From Frederiksenia canicola (lineage in GTDB: Bacteria; Pseudomonadota; Gammaproteobacteria; Enterobacterales; Pasteurellaceae): a stretch of DNA of 64,000 nt. This document shows, piece after piece, positions 61,235-64,000 of the stretch. The stretch covers positions 434,001 to 498,000 of the forward strand of contig NZ_CP015029.1 of assembly GCF_011455495.1 (NCBI RefSeq). The letters run 5' to 3'. The stretch's first letter is position 1. The number at the start of each line of letters is the position of its first letter. Made by a program: the position numbers and the translations under genes. The notes beneath the pieces are model-generated. The model had not been told where the DNA came from and did no database searches. It saw only the letters and a list, made by a program, of their open reading frames with translations.

Positions 61235-62716
61235 ATGCAAACCTTATTAAAAATCAATGGGATAGATAAAGCCTTCCCTGGTGTACAAGCCTTGAAAAAT
61301 GCCTGTCTGAATGTCTATGCGGGACGTGCAATGGCGTTGATGGGCGAAAATGGGGCGGGTAAATCGACCCTAATGAAAATTCTGACGGGAATTTATCAGA
61401 GAGATGCAGGGACGATCGAGTATCTCGGACAAGCGGTTAAATTTGCCAACCCGAAAGCCTCACAGGAAGCGGGGTTGAGTATTATCCACCAAGAGTTGAA
61501 CATTCTCGGCAACTTGTCGATTGCGGAAAATATCTTTCTCGGGCGTGAGTTCACCAATGCGTGGGGCGGGATTGATTGGCGTAAAATGTATGAGGAATCC
61601 GACCGCTTGTTGGCTCGCCTTGGCGTAAGCCACTCTAGTCGTAAGATGGCGAGCGAGCTGTCGATTGGTGAGTTGCAGATGGTTGAAATCGCGAAGGCAT
61701 TGAGTTTTAAGTCAAAAGTGATTGTGATGGATGAACCAACGGATGCCTTGACAGACACGGAAACGGACGCATTATTTGGTGTGATCCGTGATTTGAAAGC
61801 TCAAGGCTGCGGTATTGTCTATATTTCCCACCGTATCAAAGAAATTTTTGAGATTTGTGATGATGTTACCGTCTTACGCGATGGGCAATTTATCGGCGAG
61901 AGTTCGGTGGCGGATTTAACAGAAGATCGCCTGATTGAAATGATGGTTGGTCGTAAGTTGGAAGATCAATACCCGCATATTGATGTGCCGATGGGCGATG
62001 TGCGTTTGCAGGTCAAAAATCTTTCGGGTAGCGGCGTGCATAATGTCAGCTTTGAATTGCGACGGGGCGAAATTCTAGGTGTGTCAGGCTTAATGGGGGC
62101 GGGTCGAACAGAGCTGATGAAAGTGCTGTATGGTGCGTTGCCGAAAACGGCGGGCGAAGTGCTGCTCAATGGTCAGCCGATCAGTAATCGCAACGCCCAA
62201 GATGGTTTGAACAATGGCATTGTTTATATTTCAGAAGATCGCAAAGGCGATGGGCTGATTTTGGGTATGTCGGTCAAAGAGAATATGTCGCTGACGGCGT
62301 TGCAATTTCTGTCACAATTTGGACGCATCAATCGTGAGTTGGAACGCACTGCAGTGGACGATTTCATTCTGCTGTTTAATATCAAAACCCCAAGCCGAGA
62401 CAAACTGATCGGCGAGCTTTCTGGCGGTAACCAGCAAAAAGTGGCGATTGCCAAAGGTTTAATGACCCGTCCAAAAGTGCTGATTTTAGATGAACCAACC
62501 CGTGGTGTGGATGTTGGGGCGAAGAAAGAAATCTATCAGCTGATCAACAAATTCAAAGCAGAAGGCTTGAGTATCATTATGGTGTCAAGCGATATGCCTG
62601 AAGTATTGGGAATGTCCGACCGCATTTTAGTCATGCGTGAAGGGCAAATCAGCGGTGAATTTTCCCGCCAAGACGCAACCCAAGAGAAGTTGCTTGCCGC
62701 GGCGATAGGAAAGTAA
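61235..62716 (+). CDS. rbsA: Ribose ABC transporter ATP-binding protein
   Basis: Double ABC ATPase, 493 residues from the ATG at 61235 (AGGTGAAAA upstream; the frame opens at 61178 inside rbsD). The first half has Walker A GENGAGKS and [15 protein letters not shown]; the second has [14 protein letters not shown] and [15 protein letters not shown]. Context with rbsR, rbsD and rbsC makes ribose the likely substrate. A 159-base gap with a USS and a CCGTTTCGG half-operator-like sequence separates it from rbsC. Confidence 0.95.
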   Translation: MQTLLKINGIDKAFPGVQALKNACLNVYAGRAMALMGENGAGKSTLMKILTGIYQRDAGTIEYLGQAVKFANPKASQEAGLSIIHQELNILGNLSIAENIFLGREFTNAWGGIDWRKMYEESDRLLARLGVSHSSRKMASELSIGELQMVEIAKALSFKSKVIVMDEPTDALTDTETDALFGVIRDLKAQGCGIVYISHRIKEIFEICDDVTVLRDGQFIGESSVADLTEDRLIEMMVGRKLEDQYPHIDVPMGDVRLQVKNLSGSGVHNVSFELRRGEILGVSGLMGAGRTELMKVLYGALPKTAGEVLLNGQPISNRNAQDGLNNGIVYISEDRKGDGLILGMSVKENMSLTALQFLSQFGRINRELERTAVDDFILLFNIKTPSRDKLIGELSGGNQQKVAIAKGLMTRPKVLILDEPTRGVDVGAKKEIYQLINKFKAEGLSIIMVSSDMPEVLGMSDRILVMREGQISGEFSRQDATQEKLLAAAIGK

Positions 62717-62875
62717 CTAAAGAAAATCCCTGTCTTTTTTCTTTCGCTTGTTGCTAACTTTAGAGGGAACTTTTCAACCTTACCCGCAAAAGTGTATGCA
62801 ACCGTTTCGGTGAAAATTTGGGGAACAAGCGGTCAGATTTTCGGAATTTTTTGCAAATAAAAAAAGGAATGCTCG

Positions 62876-63835
62876 ATGAGTAAACAATTCAACCTTACTA
62901 AATTTTTGATTGAGCAACGCTCGATTATTGCGTTATTGACGCTGATTGCGGTGGTATCGTTTTTGAATCCGAACTTTTTCACCACGGATAATCTTCTCAA
63001 CATTTTGCGACAAACCTCCGTCAATGCGATCATCGCAATTGGGATGACATTCGTGATTTTAATTGCGGGGATCGATCTTTCGGTTGGCTCGGTACTTGCC
63101 TTAACGGGGGCGGTGGCTGCGACACTGGTAGGAATGGATTTACCAATTTACTTGGTAGTGCCGGCGGTGTTGGTGTTTGGTGGTGTGATCGGCTTATTGA
63201 ATGGCTCGTTGGTGGCTTTCGGTAAGGTACAGGCGTTTATGGCGACGTTGATCACGATGTTGCTCCTACGTGGGATCACGATGATTTATATGGGCGGCCG
63301 CCCAATTAGTACAGGCTTCTCGGATAGTGCTGATGCCTTTGCTGAAATCGGAACGGGCGTGTGGTTCGGTGTGCCAGTGCCAGTATGGTTAATGTTTATT
63401 CTGTTCGCTCTCGGCTGGTTCTTACTTACCCAAACTCGAATCGGACGTTATATCTACGCTTTGGGGGGTAACGAATCCGCCACGGCACTTTCAGGCATCA
63501 ACGTCCATAAGGTGAAGCTATTTGTGTTTGCGGTGAGCGGTGTGTTGGCAGCGTTGGCTGGGTTGATTGTCACCTCCCGTCTTGGCTCCGCACAACCAAC
63601 GGCTGGAACAGGCTATGAATTAGATGCGATTGCAGCAGTCGTGGTGGGTGGCACATCGCTAATGGGCGGTAAAGGCAGAATTATCGGTACGTTGATCGGG
63701 GCATTGATCATCGGCTTTTTAAGCAACGCCCTCAACTTGCTCGATATCGACTCTTACTATCAACTGGTCGCCAAAGCTTTAGTTATCCTCGCTGCCGTGA
63801 TTTTAGATAACTTTATCGGACAGAAAAAGGCATAA
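62876..63835 (+). CDS. rbsC: Ribose ABC transporter permease
   Basis: Inner-membrane permease of 319 residues with about ten hydrophobic segments. Signatures are LIAGIDLSVGSVLALTGAVA near 61, YALGGNESATALSGI near 198 and ELDAIAAVVVGGTSLMGG near 250. AAAAAAGGAATGC precedes the ATG. The binding protein gene rbsB and kinase rbsK expected after it are not within the window. Confidence 0.95.
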   Translation: MSKQFNLTKFLIEQRSIIALLTLIAVVSFLNPNFFTTDNLLNILRQTSVNAIIAIGMTFVILIAGIDLSVGSVLALTGAVAATLVGMDLPIYLVVPAVLVFGGVIGLLNGSLVAFGKVQAFMATLITMLLLRGITMIYMGGRPISTGFSDSADAFAEIGTGVWFGVPVPVWLMFILFALGWFLLTQTRIGRYIYALGGNESATALSGINVHKVKLFVFAVSGVLAALAGLIVTSRLGSAQPTAGTGYELDAIAAVVVGGTSLMGGKGRIIGTLIGALIIGFLSNALNLLDIDSYYQLVAKALVILAAVILDNFIGQKKA

Positions 63836-63850
63836 CCAGCGAAATGTAGG

Positions 63851-63968
63851 CGGAGGGTAGGGCTTGCCCTCCCCAAATTGCAAAAATATTGAAAAATCTA
63901 ACCGCTTGTTGCGGTTATGGGTGGGGCAAAACTCACCGACTAAGTAGGATGGGCTTCCACCCATCATA
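63851..63968. repeat. Hairpin-rich dispersed-repeat-like region after rbsC
   Basis: GGAGGGTAGGGC with CCCTCC (63852-63872) and GATGGGCTTCCACCCATC (63948-63965) form small hairpins. GGTGGGGCAAAACTCACCGAC (near 63920) resembles the right arm of the element at 32136-32158. A USS-like ACCGCTTGT lies between. No gene is seen in 63836-64000. It may be a degenerate copy of the same intergenic repeat, and it would lie between rbsC and any downstream rbsB. Confidence 0.4.
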
Positions 63969-64000
63969 TAACTTAAATCCTAGTGATGGGCTAAAGCCTA

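Overview
The window looks like a chromosomal segment of a Pasteurellaceae bacterium. The core ACAAGCGGT, usually extended to ACAAGCGGTCAG, recurs between and inside genes on both strands. It is the DNA uptake signal (USS) of the Actinobacillus pleuropneumoniae / Mannheimia haemolytica branch (Apl type). The tonB-exbB-exbD-tbpB-tbpA order and the mnmG-rsmG-atp neighbourhood fit that branch. Genus and species are inferred, not proven. There is no rRNA gene, prophage, IS element or CRISPR array, and the only tRNA gene is selC.

Layout. 1-310: a cluster of GATC sites and DnaA-box-like sequences resembling a replication origin. 0.4-4.9 kb: rocD and a gluconate module (gntP, gntK, gntR) with two GntR operators. 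4.9-8.5 kb: selenocysteine machinery (selC tRNA, selA, selB). 8.6-15.7 kb: glycerol-3-phosphate use (glpQ broken by an internal deletion, glpT, glpABC) around two perfect CRP sites. 15.7-22.3 kb: transferrin-iron uptake (tonB-exbB-exbD-tbpB-tbpA) behind a Fur-like box. 22.5-24.2 kb: a HxlR regulator, a DUF896 protein and a pirin. 24.3-36.4 kb: an L-fucose regulon (aldA, a secreted esterase, an RbsABC-type importer, fucA, fucU, fucK, fucI, fucR). 36.5-36.8 kb: the probable oriC beside mnmG. 38.9-43.2 kb: accessory genes around rsmG (a HepT/MntA pair, two esterase-fold hydrolases, an ATP-grasp ligase). 43.6-52.2 kb: a 2865-residue trimeric autotransporter adhesin. 52.5-59.6 kb: the complete F1Fo ATP synthase operon atpIBEFHAGDC. 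59.7-63.8 kb: rbsR, rbsD, rbsA, rbsC, running towards the window end.

How it works together. Three promoter regions of the fucose genes share a perfect CRP site followed by a long inverted repeat, TGCCCGATTTT...AAAATCGGGCA. This is probably the binding site of the local DeoR-type regulator, and would make import, the isomerase-kinase-aldolase pathway and lactaldehyde oxidation one catabolite-controlled regulon. The ancestral mnmG-rsmG-atp order next to oriC has been opened at two places, by a toxin-antitoxin pair and by a block holding the hydrolase/ATP-grasp genes and the giant adhesin. Many intergenic hairpins are pairs of oppositely oriented USS.

Best candidates for something new: the fucose-regulon inverted repeat, the second origin-like GATC/DnaA-box cluster 36 kb from oriC, and the ATP-grasp/hydrolase cluster. 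Nothing was computed or searched; coordinates come from reading the sequence, and family assignments from recognising protein motifs.
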